This document shows positions 34,001 through 45,239 of a DNA stretch of 64,000 bases, in pieces. Under the pieces are notes generated by a model. It worked only from the letters and a program-made list of their open reading frames with translations. It searched no databases and had not been told where the DNA came from. Each line of letters begins with the position of its first letter. Position 1 is the first letter of the stretch. The DNA comes from Crocodylus rhombifer. Taxonomy: Eukaryota > Chordata > Crocodylia > Crocodylidae. Location: the NCBI GenBank assembly GCA_038503035.1, contig JAVSML010025532.1, positions 62,001 through 126,000 of the forward strand, given 5' to 3'. A program made the translations under genes and the position numbers.

Positions 34001-34090
34001 GCTGCAGGGCTGGGTCCTGACAGACAAGTCTAGATCCCAGGCAGCCCTTACCTGGGGATGCAGTGGGAAGGTGAAACATCTCCCTCCTCC
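31081..34090. other. Mostly unique AT-rich sequence, candidate conserved blocks
   Basis: No gene recognised. The blocks 31845-31965 and 33175-33330 are non-repetitive, AT-rich and carry several TAAT-type homeodomain core sites, which would fit conserved non-coding elements. The A/T-rich stretch 33450-33640 resembles that at 8660-8935. Confidence 0.35.
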
Positions 34091-34275
34091 ATCATAAAAT
34101 CATAGAAAATGAGGGTTGGATGGGACATCAGAAGGTCATATCTAGTCCAACCCCATGCTCACTAGATCATCCCAGCCAGGGCTTTGTCAAGCCAAGGATG
34201 GAGATCCCACCACCTCTATAGGTAATCCATTCCAGTGCTGCACCGGCCTCCTAGTGAGAAAGTTTTCCATTACGG
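34091..34275 (-). mobile_element. CR1 LINE 3' fragment
   Basis: Minus-strand CR1: aaaatcatagaaaatgaggg, ttggatgggacatcagaagg, tctagtccaaccccatgctc, then agccagggctttgtcaagcc and the worn C-terminal ORF2 region up to about 34275. Confidence 0.88.
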
Positions 34276-36969
34276 CCCAAGGGTAGGAATTAAACCCTGC
34301 CCCCACTGAATTTAATAAGAAAACTCCCGTTGATTGTAATAAAACTGGAATTTCACCCTTTGTGTCAGAAGACCTGCTTTGAATTCCCAGATTTGCCACA
34401 GAACCCCATGGGGTGATTTCCCCTCATCCGTACACCTAGATAAGCCCTTGCATGGGTGATATAAGGCTACATGAACTAATGTCTGCAAAACACTGGTGTT
34501 AGTGGGGACCATGCTTGGGAGGTTTTGGTAGCTTGGAGGGAAGGGAAAGGAGAAAAGGCTCCTCGGGCCCTTGCCTGTGATGTGTGTTGTTCAGATGCAC
34601 GTTATGAAGCAGCACCAAAAATTGCTAGGTTAGTCGTGTGTGAAAATACACATTGACCTTTTTTATCGTGGTAGGTTTTGAGTTGTCGCAGCAAGTTAGA
34701 CCACCTCCGACATCTTTTATTTTTACCGGGGCTACTTGTTCTACCAGGCTTAATTTTATTGTAAAACTTTCGTTGCGTGTATTCCCGCACACAGCTAAAA
34801 ATCGCCTTTTTCCTTGGTTTGAAGCGATTTGCCCACCAGGTGGCCTCTACCGTCTTTTACTAGTAAAAGCACATTTGCCAATTATGAACGTTAAACACGT
34901 TACATGCACAATAGTAACGGGACTCGTCATGGTGCATTGCAAGAGTGAAATAAACCCAGAGAGGACCGTGAGCTAGAAAAAGCCACCGTCGTGTACAAGC
35001 GCCTCTCTTGCCTCCCTCATCATTCCTATGGCTGCTCTCTTGTTTTTTTCCTCATCCCACCTCTCTCCTTCCTCCTGGCTCTTTTTCTGGTGTTACTCCC
35101 TCCTTGGCCCTCACGCTTGTCCTCTTTCTCCCCCATATCTACTCCATCACATTTGCAGACCTCTTTTCCCTCTTGTAGCCCTCACCATCATTACTGCCAC
35201 AGTGCTGCCTCGTGGTCCAGGGGCAAGCAAGCAGCAGCATCGATTCCCACACCTGGGGCAGCAGACACGCACAGGCCCTGCATCGCAGGGCTCTGTTGTG
35301 TTGTGGCCATTTCATACCTATGGCTGACATTTCTACATGTCTGACATTTCAACAGAGCCCCTCTGCCTTATGGAGACCTCCTGCCTCTGTCCAAGTGAAG
35401 GGACAAGGGAAAACATCAGTTTGGGCAGTACAAAGTAATTGCTGAGAAGGGGCAGGGGCCCTGCCGAGTGGTAAAAGCTTACCCTATAGATGGATTTGGC
35501 CTCTAGTCAACCCCCAGTGGGATTCATAGAGGGCAAAGCCCCCTCCCCTGCTGAATGCAGTGCTCTGGTAAAATCACTGTGAAGAAAACCTCATGGATTT
35601 CTCCTCCCAGCTGCCCCCTCTCCATCCTGTGGCTTTGGCTCTTCTTCAAGGCTTGCACCTTGGGGATGGAGACACTGGTCTACTCACTGACTTCCCCATC
35701 GATCCCCACAATGAACTGCTGAAGGAAGGTTTGCCTGGGAAAGATCTCAGCTCACGAGCCAGCCCAGAACGGGAGAACCTCATAAATCATTTGGAAGTGA
35801 AGAGTTATGAGTTTCCTCAGACAAACACTAACTAATTGCACCACGGTCTGATTGCAAGTGTGAGGCCATATAACACGCTGACACTTCGGCGAGCTGTAAG
35901 GAGACTTCAACGGGGCATGTGTATGCGAGGGGAGACTGCATTCCAGCCCCTGGTTTAAGATCCAGAGCCACAATACAGCATAGATGAACCTAATTCATAG
36001 CCCAGGCTGTGACCCAACACCTCCCTACTCTGGCAAGTAATATTTTCTCCCTCGAGTGGCTTCAATGGGTCCAATTCTCCTTTCAGTTCAGCCAGGAGCA
36101 GGGATGCGTAATACCAGTGCAAAGTGAGAGCCACCTTATCCTGTGAGGCGGATATCGGTGGAAACACCACGTCTGAATTAGGATTACTCACCCGCGTAAA
36201 TGCTTTAGCCTCCTGTCTGTGCAAAAGAGCGAGGGAAAAAAAGTCTTTGTGATCACTGCACATATCCAAGCTGAGTGAGTCAGAGTAAAAATAATTAAAT
36301 ATGTTAATAATTATCGGGGGGCCTTTTGATTAAGACAAATAAAGCCTGCGGTACGTAAGTGAAAAAGAATGTGCACGTTTCCATTGTACGACCTGGCTTA
36401 TGATGCGACTCCAAAACAAAAGGACCCACGCACATGAATCAGGCGCTGTACAGTGGGGGGGAGTATACGGACAAAAGCTTGCAAGGAAATATCCTTCTAT
36501 GTTAGACAGAGAGAGTAGGAGCTATACTGAGGGGCACTAGAAACACACGTTCTAAATGACCAAGTTCTCAATGGCTGCAGGTTCGTTGTCTTCAGTCTCA
36601 ATTTCTTGTTGCTGATGTCAGTGAAAGAGGTCCTGTGGGTATTGCTGGGTGCCTGGTCTGTTCTGGTCCATAGGCAGAGATATGAGGGACCAGGGAAGAA
36701 AAATGGGCTATTAGTGGATTCAAGAGAGCTGATTCCCTTGCAAACTTCCTGCATGAGCTTAGAGGTCACTCACGGTGTGGGCACACTGAAACAAAAGATG
36801 TGACTGCAGTGTCATGCAGTGCTACCCAAGTTACCTTTAAATTAGCAAGCTCAGGCAGGGCAGTATGCTCAAAGCAGCAGGCAGCTCAGTCCCTGCCAAG
36901 CTATCTTGTTGACAAGCTAGTTTAATGCAGACATCTCTACATGACCTTTCTGCAGTGTTGACATACCCC
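34276..36969. other. Unassigned; CpG-rich patch at 34620-34960
   Basis: A distinctive AT-rich but CpG-containing patch lies at about 34620-34960, with at least a dozen CpG in about 340 bp. Neighbouring sequence is CpG-poor. It holds a 107-codon plus frame and a 62-codon basic minus frame, neither assignable. The block 36275-36380 (aataattaaatatgttaata, gccttttgattaagac) may be conserved non-coding sequence. No gene. Confidence 0.35.
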
Positions 36970-37034
36970 TCATCGCTCTTTGTGCCTCACTTTCCCTCGG
37001 TACAATGGGGATAAAAGTGCTTGTTAGCCTCACA
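36970..37034 (+). mobile_element. MIR-like SINE 3' region
   Basis: The stretch tgcctcactttccctcggta, then caatggggataaaagtgctt, then agcctcacaagg follows the MIR consensus (tgcctcagtttcc, aaaatggggataatagt, cctcacaggg). Confidence 0.65.
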
Positions 37035-37532
37035 AGGCATGTCCAGATGAGCGTGCAGGGGCGTTTCGCTGGGGACAACTAGCAGCGGTATATATTTGTG
37101 CTTCCACTAGTTGTCCCCAGGGAACACCCTTGCACATGTGCACTAGTGCGTGGCAAGTTGCCCCAGGTTGGGTAGAGGAGGCTGGGGCCAGCACCTGGGC
37201 TATCCCCAGCAGCCTGAAGTTCTGGGTGCCTTCCAGGGCTCCGGTGATGACAATCCAGGTGCACAAAGCATGGCTGAAAGCTGGAGCATGCCTCTGGGCA
37301 GCCAAGCTCTTGTTTCGGGTGGTATACGCTGCCTCCACATGCACCACCCCTTTTTTTTTCCTGCATGCTATTTCTTGATATTGAGATCTCCCAATATCTA
37401 AATTTGGCTCCACGTTGCAAATATGCAGCACAGAGAACCAAATCATGTGCACTGGGCATGTTTTGTGGTGCCTCAAAAGCCTTCAAGGTGCTGCAAAATG
37501 CACATGAGCACTCATGTGGATGTGACCACAGA
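37035..37532. mobile_element. MITE-like element with subterminal hairpin
   Basis: The ends ggcatgtccagatgagcgtg and the inverse ggtcacatccacatgagtgc are similar. Just inside the left end, arms 37053-37082 and 37107-37135 form a ~29-bp hairpin around ctggggacaactag. A related left end occurs at about 43427-43470. The 148-codon and 135-codon minus frames across it overlap each other and have no recognisable domain. Confidence 0.55.
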
Positions 37533-39942
37533 GGCTAACATAATTATTCACGCCATACCAGAACCTATAGTTGGTATGTTAAGCTAACGGGAGAGCTTTT
37601 TAATTTTATACACTGAATTTGGAAGGGCTCTGGACCTACAAGCTTCAGGGTACGAGTTAAGTTCTTGTTGGGATTAGAAAAAAAACTCTCTCATGGACAA
37701 GTTATTCCAGAGCTGCCTCCTGAAGGACTTCTTACACTTCCCACTGTAAACATATGATTCCCTGTCACCAGTCTCACTAAGTGAAGTATCAGCTCAGCTT
37801 TTCTAGCTAGGAAGTGCCAGCTATAAAGACAAGGTGGCTTGTGTTCTTAGTCACACACACATACGCACAGTTGCCATGCCTTTTTCTGAGTACAATGCAG
37901 AGCCTATGGTTTTCAGGTGGACAGATGGGGAGCCAATTGCTTTGGGGGTCTTTTAATGGCTATTTTAATCTCAAGTGATTCTCTGATGAGGGCTTAGCCT
38001 CCCCAAAACTTCAGGTTGGCACATACGCATAAACGAAATAAATATGGAACCTCAGAAGTGATTTCTTCTTGTGACACTTCAGAAATCATTTCCATGTACC
38101 CATTAGACCGTGAATATGAAAATCCATCCATGTCTCCTACATGCATGCATACACATACACCTACACGATGCTCTTATCCCATAGAATTTGGGACCTCAGC
38201 ACAGAGCTCACTTGAAGCATAAGCCTTGTCCTGACTTCTCTGCACAGTGTCAAACTTCTCACCAGAAACGCAACCAGTTCTGGAACGAAAATAAGACATC
38301 TGCTTAAAAGCACACAGGAACCCTATATAATGGTTTAGGATAGGAAGTGGAAAAAAAATCCTATATCTAATTTATATTGTAGGAGAACTCACAGGAGGTG
38401 AAATGCCGGTGGAATTTAGCCAGGACACTGGCGTTGGTATCTCTTCTTGAGCAAAGAGGACCACACGACAGAGGTGACTGGACACTATTTGAAAACAGGA
38501 TATAGCTCTCATCCCTTTTACTGCCACTCAGGAGATGGGAAGTGAGGAGCAGAGGTACAAGCAGCCTGGATGGTGTGGGAGAGCTGAAATTTCTCAGCCA
38601 GGTGTCCCTCGTCTGCTACTTTAGATTCCTTGCCACTACTGTTAAAATAAACATCCGTGTATCGCTTTCCATGGGAAAAAACATAAACCTGCATTCCCTA
38701 TTAGTGTATTGGTTGGTGCCCTCTTTAAAAAACAAAACAATCTTTTTGAGGGAGATTTTCTCTTTTTTCTCCCTCCCTTTTTTAACCTTCCCCCACAAAG
38801 CCCTGCTTATTTCCCCAGGGAAAAAAAAAGCATTAGGTCATGTACATCCCTTGTATAGAAAGCAGCAGTTGCTCAACACATGGCAATAGTTAGCCAGATG
38901 GAGGGTGGGTAAGTAGTCGAGTAAGAAGTATATAAGGAGATACCTGGAGAACCTGTAACCAGTTGTGAAGCAATATTCAGGGCAATTGCACCACCTAATG
39001 GCTCCCAATGTAAAAATTATTCTGCAACGTGAATTTACCCAGCAGCTAGCAACCACATGGGAGACTATTGTCACAAATAGAGGAAAAGTTTGCTGCAAGT
39101 ATCTCAGTATTTTGAAACCTTATGATGACAACAGGAGATGGAAAAGCGGGAATGGCAGAAACAGCGTGTCATGAACCAAATCAAGAATCCAGCACCACCC
39201 ACCCCACATGGAAAGACATGCCCAAGTTGCTGCAGTGTCTGTTGATCCTAGGTCAGGTTCATCAGCCATCTTCAGACCCACAGATAAGGCAACCACAGAA
39301 GACAATCATCCTTGATTGCAAGGGATTGCCGAAAATGAATCCAGTGTCCTTTGAAGTGAATGGGAATATGCCAAACAGCTTCAATTAATAATCCCCTCTC
39401 TCTTTCCCATTACATTTTTTAAATAAGAATGTCTAAATGAAACCCATGGGGAGCTCTGTTTAAACCTCCATGTTATTTTCCCATGATGTCACAAATATGC
39501 TGATGGACAATCTGTCTAGAAAAAGTGCTCAGGAATAATAATTAGAGTAGCACAGTATCTGCTTTTGGGAAGACCTGTACCAGGTCTCACATGGTTCCAG
39601 ACTACATAACACAGGGATGGCCAGCATGGGCACACTCTGGGTGTGATACATAGCAGATCAGGGATGGAACAGCAGCAGATAGGGCAGGACACCCACACAC
39701 ACACAGAAATATATATTCACACACAGATATTGCTGTCACTGGTTTATAATCCAGATACTTTGTTCCAGGCAGGCCCAAACCCTCAAATTTACCATGACCT
39801 CTCCATTTGGTAATAGGCAAATTTTATTGACACAGTGATAGCAGTTAAGAATAATGCAAACAATTCTATATCTACCAGTCCTAGAGCTATCACAGAGACA
39901 AGGTACATCTGGCCAGTACACAAATATTTTCATCCTAAAGTT
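37533..39942. other. Unassigned non-coding sequence
   Basis: No gene or named repeat. The stretch 38905-38945 (gtgggtaagtagtcgagtaa) is nearly identical to part of the hAT-like element at 42770-42800, so a fragment of that family may be present. A short CA run lies near 39689. Confidence 0.4.
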
Positions 39943-40670
39943 CCTCCTGGAATGTCAGATGTCAGCAGCCTGGAGGTTGAAGGCTGAGGCCTGCCACCTC
40001 TCAGTGGAGTGTGTGAAACAGGCTCTGGTATGCCCTCTGTCCCTCAGGTGGCCTCAGGTCCTCAGGGTCTCTTGGAGACCCTTTGCTGCTCTGAAATCCT
40101 TCCTTTTTTAATTCTTTCTCCCCTCTGATGACTCTTCATCTCTGAGCATCATTGATTGGTCTCCATGTGGTCATCATACTGTTCATGTTCTGTCCTGTCA
40201 GTATATTCTTTTGTTTCACAAACCCATCACATGTGCATATATCTTAATTTGGCTATTTACCAGTTTCTTCTAATTTGGTCTATCCGCCAAAACTGGAAAT
40301 CCCAGGGCCCTGTAGTTGTTCCCTGTTATGGAACAGTGTGGTACATGTCTTCAGTTTCCCAACCTGTATGTCTGCTGGCTTCAGACACAGTGGGCTTTGA
40401 AGGAAACTTTACCACAAACAGGTGTTTAGAAACAAATCAACCCTTTCTATTTCCCTGGACCATTATTCTAATGCAGTATCTACTTTACCTACAAGCCAGT
40501 TCCCAAAAGCAAACCTCTAAATATCATTTTCTAGCCATCACTCAGAGGGGGACCCTTTGCCACATGGACAGAGAACACACTACCAGCCAGTCTCACCCAT
40601 TCCACTGTGGGAGGGTGGGCCTTGGCCTTTGACCTCTGGGCTGCTAACATGTGACACTCAAGAGAGAACC
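39943..40670. repeat. Inverted repeat pair, ~100-bp arms
   Basis: The left arm 39943 to about 40050 and right arm about 40540-40670 are imperfect inverted copies (gatgtcagcagcctggaggt against the inverse form catgttagcagcccagaggt; ggcctgccacctctcagtgg against ggcccaccctcccacagtgg). Conceptual translations of the two arms align as well, which reflects the same DNA similarity. It may be two copies of one unnamed repeat or the ends of a ~730-bp element. Confidence 0.6.
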
Positions 40671-40675
40671 TCAGG

Positions 40676-41778
40676 CATAGGTGGAGGGAGAAAAAAAAAT
40701 ATTGGGGGGGAGAGCTGAGCATGTACATATATGTGTGCGCACACAGAAAAGTCTATGGGGGAAGGGATAGGGGAAGGGGAAAGGGCCTTGGGTGGGGGGG
40801 AGTGGGGCTTGGACTCAGCAGGGATCAGAGCAGAGCTGGGTCTGGGATTGGGGTGGGGCCCACTGCATCCATGTGGCCACCCCTTCCCCCATTCCCAGAG
40901 TCATTGCCCATCACTGGCGACCTCTGCAAATTTGCTGTCTCCCAGCCCTGCACCAGCCCTGGATGCCTCCCTGCACTGCCTGGGGGCCCAGAGCGGGGGG
41001 CTAGAAAGGGGCCAGCTTTGGCTGCATCACTGGGCAGGAGGGGATGGAGCCTGCAGGAGCCTTGCGCCCAACCCACATCATCGCTAGGAAGAGCCTGGTG
41101 GCTCCTTCAGAGGCATGGTGCCAGGCAGCCATGGGTGGGGGAGGCACATATGCCTGCATGCACAGGAAAGTTTGTGGGGGAAGGGGCAAGGGAAGGGAAA
41201 GGGCTGCTGCCTTTGAAGGCAGTGCAGTACTATGTGCCTCACTGCCCAGCCTGCTCAGCAGTGGGACTCACATGGCAGTGTACCGCACCACTTTCAAAGG
41301 CATCAGCAAGGCAGGGAGCAGGCAGATCCCAAACCACATCTGCAGCCCACCCTTGCCCCATGCAACGTTCAGGAGGCCACATGTCCCCGCCGTGACTCCC
41401 TGGTGCTGTGCCTCTGGAAGATGAGCTGCTGAGCTCCAATTGCCCTGTGACCCAGCCCAGCCATGGGAATGGGGCCCTAGCTGGCCAGATCATGGGGCAA
41501 TCTCCACAGTTCAGCAGGGAGCAGGGCAGGTGTGAATGTTTCACCCTTGCCCCTACCCCACTGCCTCCTGTGCCCCCCACCTCAGAAGCCCAGGTAAAGA
41601 AAACAGAAAGAAGCTTATCTGTCTGTGCTACACTGGCTGTGATCCACAGGGTATGTGTGTGTGTGTGCACCCCTTCCCACTGCTGCAGCAGCCTGTGGCT
41701 AGGCTACCCTGGGGCCCTATCTGCTGCCTGCATTTGGTGGGGCTGAGCCGAGTTAGCGCCCCTCTTCCACCACCTATG
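40676..41778. mobile_element. GC-rich hAT non-autonomous element, 1,103 bp
   Basis: Ends cataggtggagg and ccacctatg (inverse cataggtgg), flanked by identical 8-mers acctcagg at 40668-40675 and 41779-41786. This is strong evidence for hAT-type integration. The interior is GC-rich and holds two related G-rich blocks (40757-40800 and 41176-41203) about 420 bp apart. The frames across it, up to 224 codons, overlap on both strands and carry no hAT transposase features such as a BED zinc finger or C-terminal dimerisation block, so I treat them as by-products of GC content. Confidence 0.85.
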
Positions 41779-41786
41779 ACCTCAGG

Positions 41787-42638
41787 GTGAAGCTCATGTA
41801 CTGGCTCATGTACCTTGACTTGACCAAAGGCCACCAGTTGGACAGTCCTTGCATAAAAGTTAGGGTTTGCTAGTAGGAAGTCCAACAGAACAGAAGCCTT
41901 TGCCAGCAATATTATAAGCATCCAGCTCTAGATGGTAGCTGATTATTTTCCTCTCTGAGGATTGCAGCTGTCTCAGTGTGGTGTGAATAATGCAAACATA
42001 GGCTGCTTACAGCTGTAGCCACTTAAATGTCCAAACAATTTGTGTAGTAGGAGCACTCTGTTCTTAGGAATTACCTGCTTGTCCTGGCCAAGCTGTTCTA
42101 GAAATCACCAGGTAAGAAGCTCTTCATACCATGCCAACCAGAAAGGGTGTTAAAAAGAATTACTGCATGGCTTATTGTTTTAAATCCAGGGTTTCTGAGT
42201 CTCCCACTGGCATCAGCTACAGGGAAGCAATTGCTCTTGCAATACCTGCAGCATAGAAGCTCAGGCTCAGGGACTATAAACTTGTCTTCCCTGTGCTTCA
42301 AAAAGGGTTGAGCACCAGGAGAATTACTCCACTAAGCAAGCATAATATTTTCTCTTTGATGTCTTTTAAATATGTCAACTCAGGGGGAAGTGGATAAGGT
42401 GCTAAGAACCAGACCTGGGAGAATTATGTAGATAGCATCCAAAATGGGTTAATTGATAGGAAAATAAATTAGAGAGTAAGGTCCTTCTCTACAGTTTCCA
42501 ACAAATGAGAGATGAGTGCGGGAAACAACAGAGCAGGGTATAGTTGTGATGACTTAGTTCAGTGCACTCACAAGACTGTCCTTTAAACTTAACTGAGGTC
42601 AAGTCAAAGACCAGAGATAGGCAGGCATTCCCCTAGGC
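41787..42638. other. Unassigned non-coding sequence
   Basis: No repeat or gene recognised. A (GT)n run lies just to the left, inside the hAT element at about 41655-41668. Confidence 0.4.
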
Positions 42639-42959
42639 CAATGCATCTCAGCCAGAGTGCCAGTGCATCCTGGGGTACTGTCATATCCTTTCAAAGATGC
42701 CACGAGGTGTGAGGAGATAAGCAGATAAGCTAATCAGAGAAGCCTGACTTAGGCTGTGCCCCTGTCTGGATGATGGGTAAGTAGTCAAGTAAGAAATATA
42801 AGCAGCCCCCACTCCTACCGTCCAGCCCCTGTAAAAGGTAAGTACTGTACTATATAAATTAGTTTTTTAAATTGGGTGCCAGTCAATTCACAAACGTTAG
42901 GGAGGGGTGCCTCAAATCCAGCGATGGGGCCTTGAGTCCAGAAAGGTTGAGAGCTACTG
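42639..42959 (+). mobile_element. hAT (Charlie-like) MITE
   Basis: A 321-bp element with left end caatgcatctcagcc and right end ggttgagagctactg, inverse forms of the CAGTGGTTCTCAACC-type end. The flanks ccctaggc (42631-42638) and ctctagac (42960-42967) match at 6 of 8 positions, with both differences being transitions, as expected of a worn target duplication. No coding capacity. Confidence 0.78.
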
Positions 42960-43426
42960 CTCTAGACATCTTTCTCTTTACCATCATTCTCTCTGCAGTC
43001 AAAGACTGGTTCAAGTAGAGCAAAGGAGAAAGGCAAGGGCTCTTTGAAAATGCTAGAGACCATCCCTGAATGGAGATAACTGAATTAGCAACACAAAAGT
43101 ACTTGGATTACTGCAGCTAATTGTTTTATCAGAGCATTTTCTGGAAGAGGAGCTTGTGTATCAGTCACTCCCATTTCTCTTGAGAGCTGCTCCTCCTCCC
43201 TGGAGATGGATCAACAGAGACAGGAGCCATCTCAAGGGAATCTCAGCTTTGTAAAGTCCAATCGTGGAAGCCCCAAAGCATTCAGATGTGACCCCAAGGG
43301 CCAGGGTGAAGGATTTAGGTTCAATGCAAAAGCAGAATCAACTCTTTACATAGCCTGGGTGTGAACAACAGAGAGAAAAAGTGAAGGGGAAAAAATGACC
43401 ATGAAGCAAAAAAAAAATCTCATTGG
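42960..43426. other. Unassigned non-coding sequence
   Basis: Nothing recognised. Confidence 0.4.
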
Positions 43427-43600
43427 GCGCATCCCCATGAGCAGGAAAGTGCATTCCCTAGGGACAAACAGAAGCAGCACATAAAAATGGTGATTTTAGA
43501 CTAACCCCGCCTAAAAGGGCCACATATAAATAAGCCCAGTAAGGGCCACATGTAGACGAGCCCAGTAAGCTGGTAAGGGGAAGACATTTAGGCAGCCCAG
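43427..43600. repeat. MITE end and 28-bp tandem duplication
   Basis: The start (gcgcatccccatgagcagg, ccctagggacaaac) is related to the left end of the 37035 element. At about 43516-43570 a ~28-bp unit with agggccacat...gagcccagta is present twice in tandem with a few differences. Confidence 0.5.
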
Positions 43601-43639
43601 GAGTAAAAGCAGCAAGCAGCTGAGCTAAGCTGCTGCAGA

Positions 43640-44560
43640 GAACGATAAAGGCAGGTCATCAGTCCAAAATGGAAACCCCTGTGGGTGTCTGGAGAGGCAC
43701 CTGACAGGAAGGGGCGGTGCTTTGGGAGCACATAAGGCCAGTGCCAGAGACTAGGCAGTCATTTTGACTTTGCAGGCTGCAGAGAGAGGAGCTCCTGAGC
43801 AAGCTGGCTACAGGGAACAGACTGACCAGCACCCAAGTTGTCCCAGAAAGCAGCAAGGAAAGAGCTAAAGAAGAATGACAGCTTGCAGGAAAGTTATGAA
43901 CCAGGGTGGGGAAAATTCTTAATCAGAGTTTGTTTTCTGATTAAGAACTGGAGGACTGGGTTGTGACTACAGAGGTCTGGAGGCTACAGAGTGCTGCCTG
44001 GTAAGGTACTCACTGTCAGGCAGCCTAGCCTGGGGTCATGGACCCAGAGGGCTGTGGGCTGATGCAGGCCAAGGCAGGGAGAGCCAAGACCAGTGGAAGC
44101 AGACTAGCCTGGGGTCAGGGACACAGGAGTGAGGGTTAGGATAGAGGCGCACCAGCCATACAGGGGTCAGGAGCCCAGAGAGCCTGATGCTTGGAAGAGT
44201 ACTAAAGCCCAAGGACATGCGGAAGCCAGACTAGGGCCAGGAGCCTGGGGAGAAGAAAGTCTGGCCAGAGCCAGGGTCTCAGCAGCCTAGGTGGATTTTT
44301 TGGGGCCACCATCCCCAGTGGGCAAATTCCAAGTGACATCAGTGAGGCATGGTCATGGCTACAGGGAAGGAAGGAGACCACAAACTGTCCTTTAGGCAAC
44401 AGGTGCCCAGAGGCACTGCCCAGGCCAGATGGGGACTCCACTTAGTGCTTGAAGGGCAGGACTGGAGCCAGCTGGGTACAGGAGAGACCTGTTGACTAAA
44501 ACAGGCTATGGCTTACTCTGGGACCTGGGGCAGCCTCCTATCTTTCAATAAAATAATCCC
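43640..44560 (+). other. Possible LTR-derived or satellite-like GC-rich segment
   Basis: Has a cacataaggccagtgccaga stretch (about 43729-43748) similar to the minus-strand gtataaggctaggccctgag at about 45590-45609, and repeated 'agcctggggtca(g/t)gga'-type units (44026-44260). A perfect 12-bp hairpin is at 43916-43947. No gag, pol or env domain is visible, so an LTR origin is only a guess. Confidence 0.25.
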
Positions 44561-45239
44561 ATCAAGGCATGGCAGAAAAGAGAAAAAGGGAGGGTATCCA
44601 AGGAACCAGAGTGGGGAGGCTGGACTCATGAATGACTGGTGCCTCCCGAGACTGCGGGGAAGGGGGCACCATAGCGGTGAACAGGGACTGCCCACAGCCA
44701 CCGGCGTTGGTGTCGGTAGCAGTGAGTGGGGACTGCCCACAGAAATCAGTGGCAGCTTCAGCGGCCAATCTCAGGAGGGACACGTTGCCCCTACACATTG
44801 CCTATGGCCGGAGTCATGTGGCCACTAGGAGGCATCACAGCTGCACCTGGGGCCTGTGTAACAAATGGGCCATCCCAGGGCCAGTCCAGACATTGGCCCG
44901 CCCACTTGTCTAGGGTAGTCTGCCCACCTGCCTCACCTCCCACGCCTTTGATGTAACTCAAGTTGTTCCTAGGCAGGAGGCTGACCATTTAATTGCCCTG
45001 ATGCCAAGGGAGTACACATAGCTCGGATCCTCCTCTTATACCATGTCCCATGCTTCACTGATGGCATCGATATCCACAGACTCCCCTGGCCCCTCAGCTG
45101 GGAGCCTAGACTCGGCCTCAGGCATTCTCAGACCTACCTGAGCCCCCAATGCCCCCACACAGGGGCTTCTACCCTGCCCTCTGAGGCCTCAACACCCTGT
45201 CTCAAGCCCCTTTCTCCTGACCTGGACCCTGCCTCAGGC
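44561..45239. other. GC-rich unassigned sequence
   Basis: Contains partly repeated 'gactgcccacag' units (44687-44742). Overlapping frames on both strands have no domain signatures. Confidence 0.35.

Noticed and set aside
37030..37476. 148-codon minus frame across the 37-kb element
   Set aside because: Crosses the hairpin MITE; overlapping frames in the same and opposite strands; no domain.
40721..41395. 224-codon open frame, the longest after the CR1 RT frame
   Set aside because: It lies wholly inside the GC-rich hAT element, overlaps open frames on both strands, and has low-complexity Gly/Pro/Ala composition with no domain.
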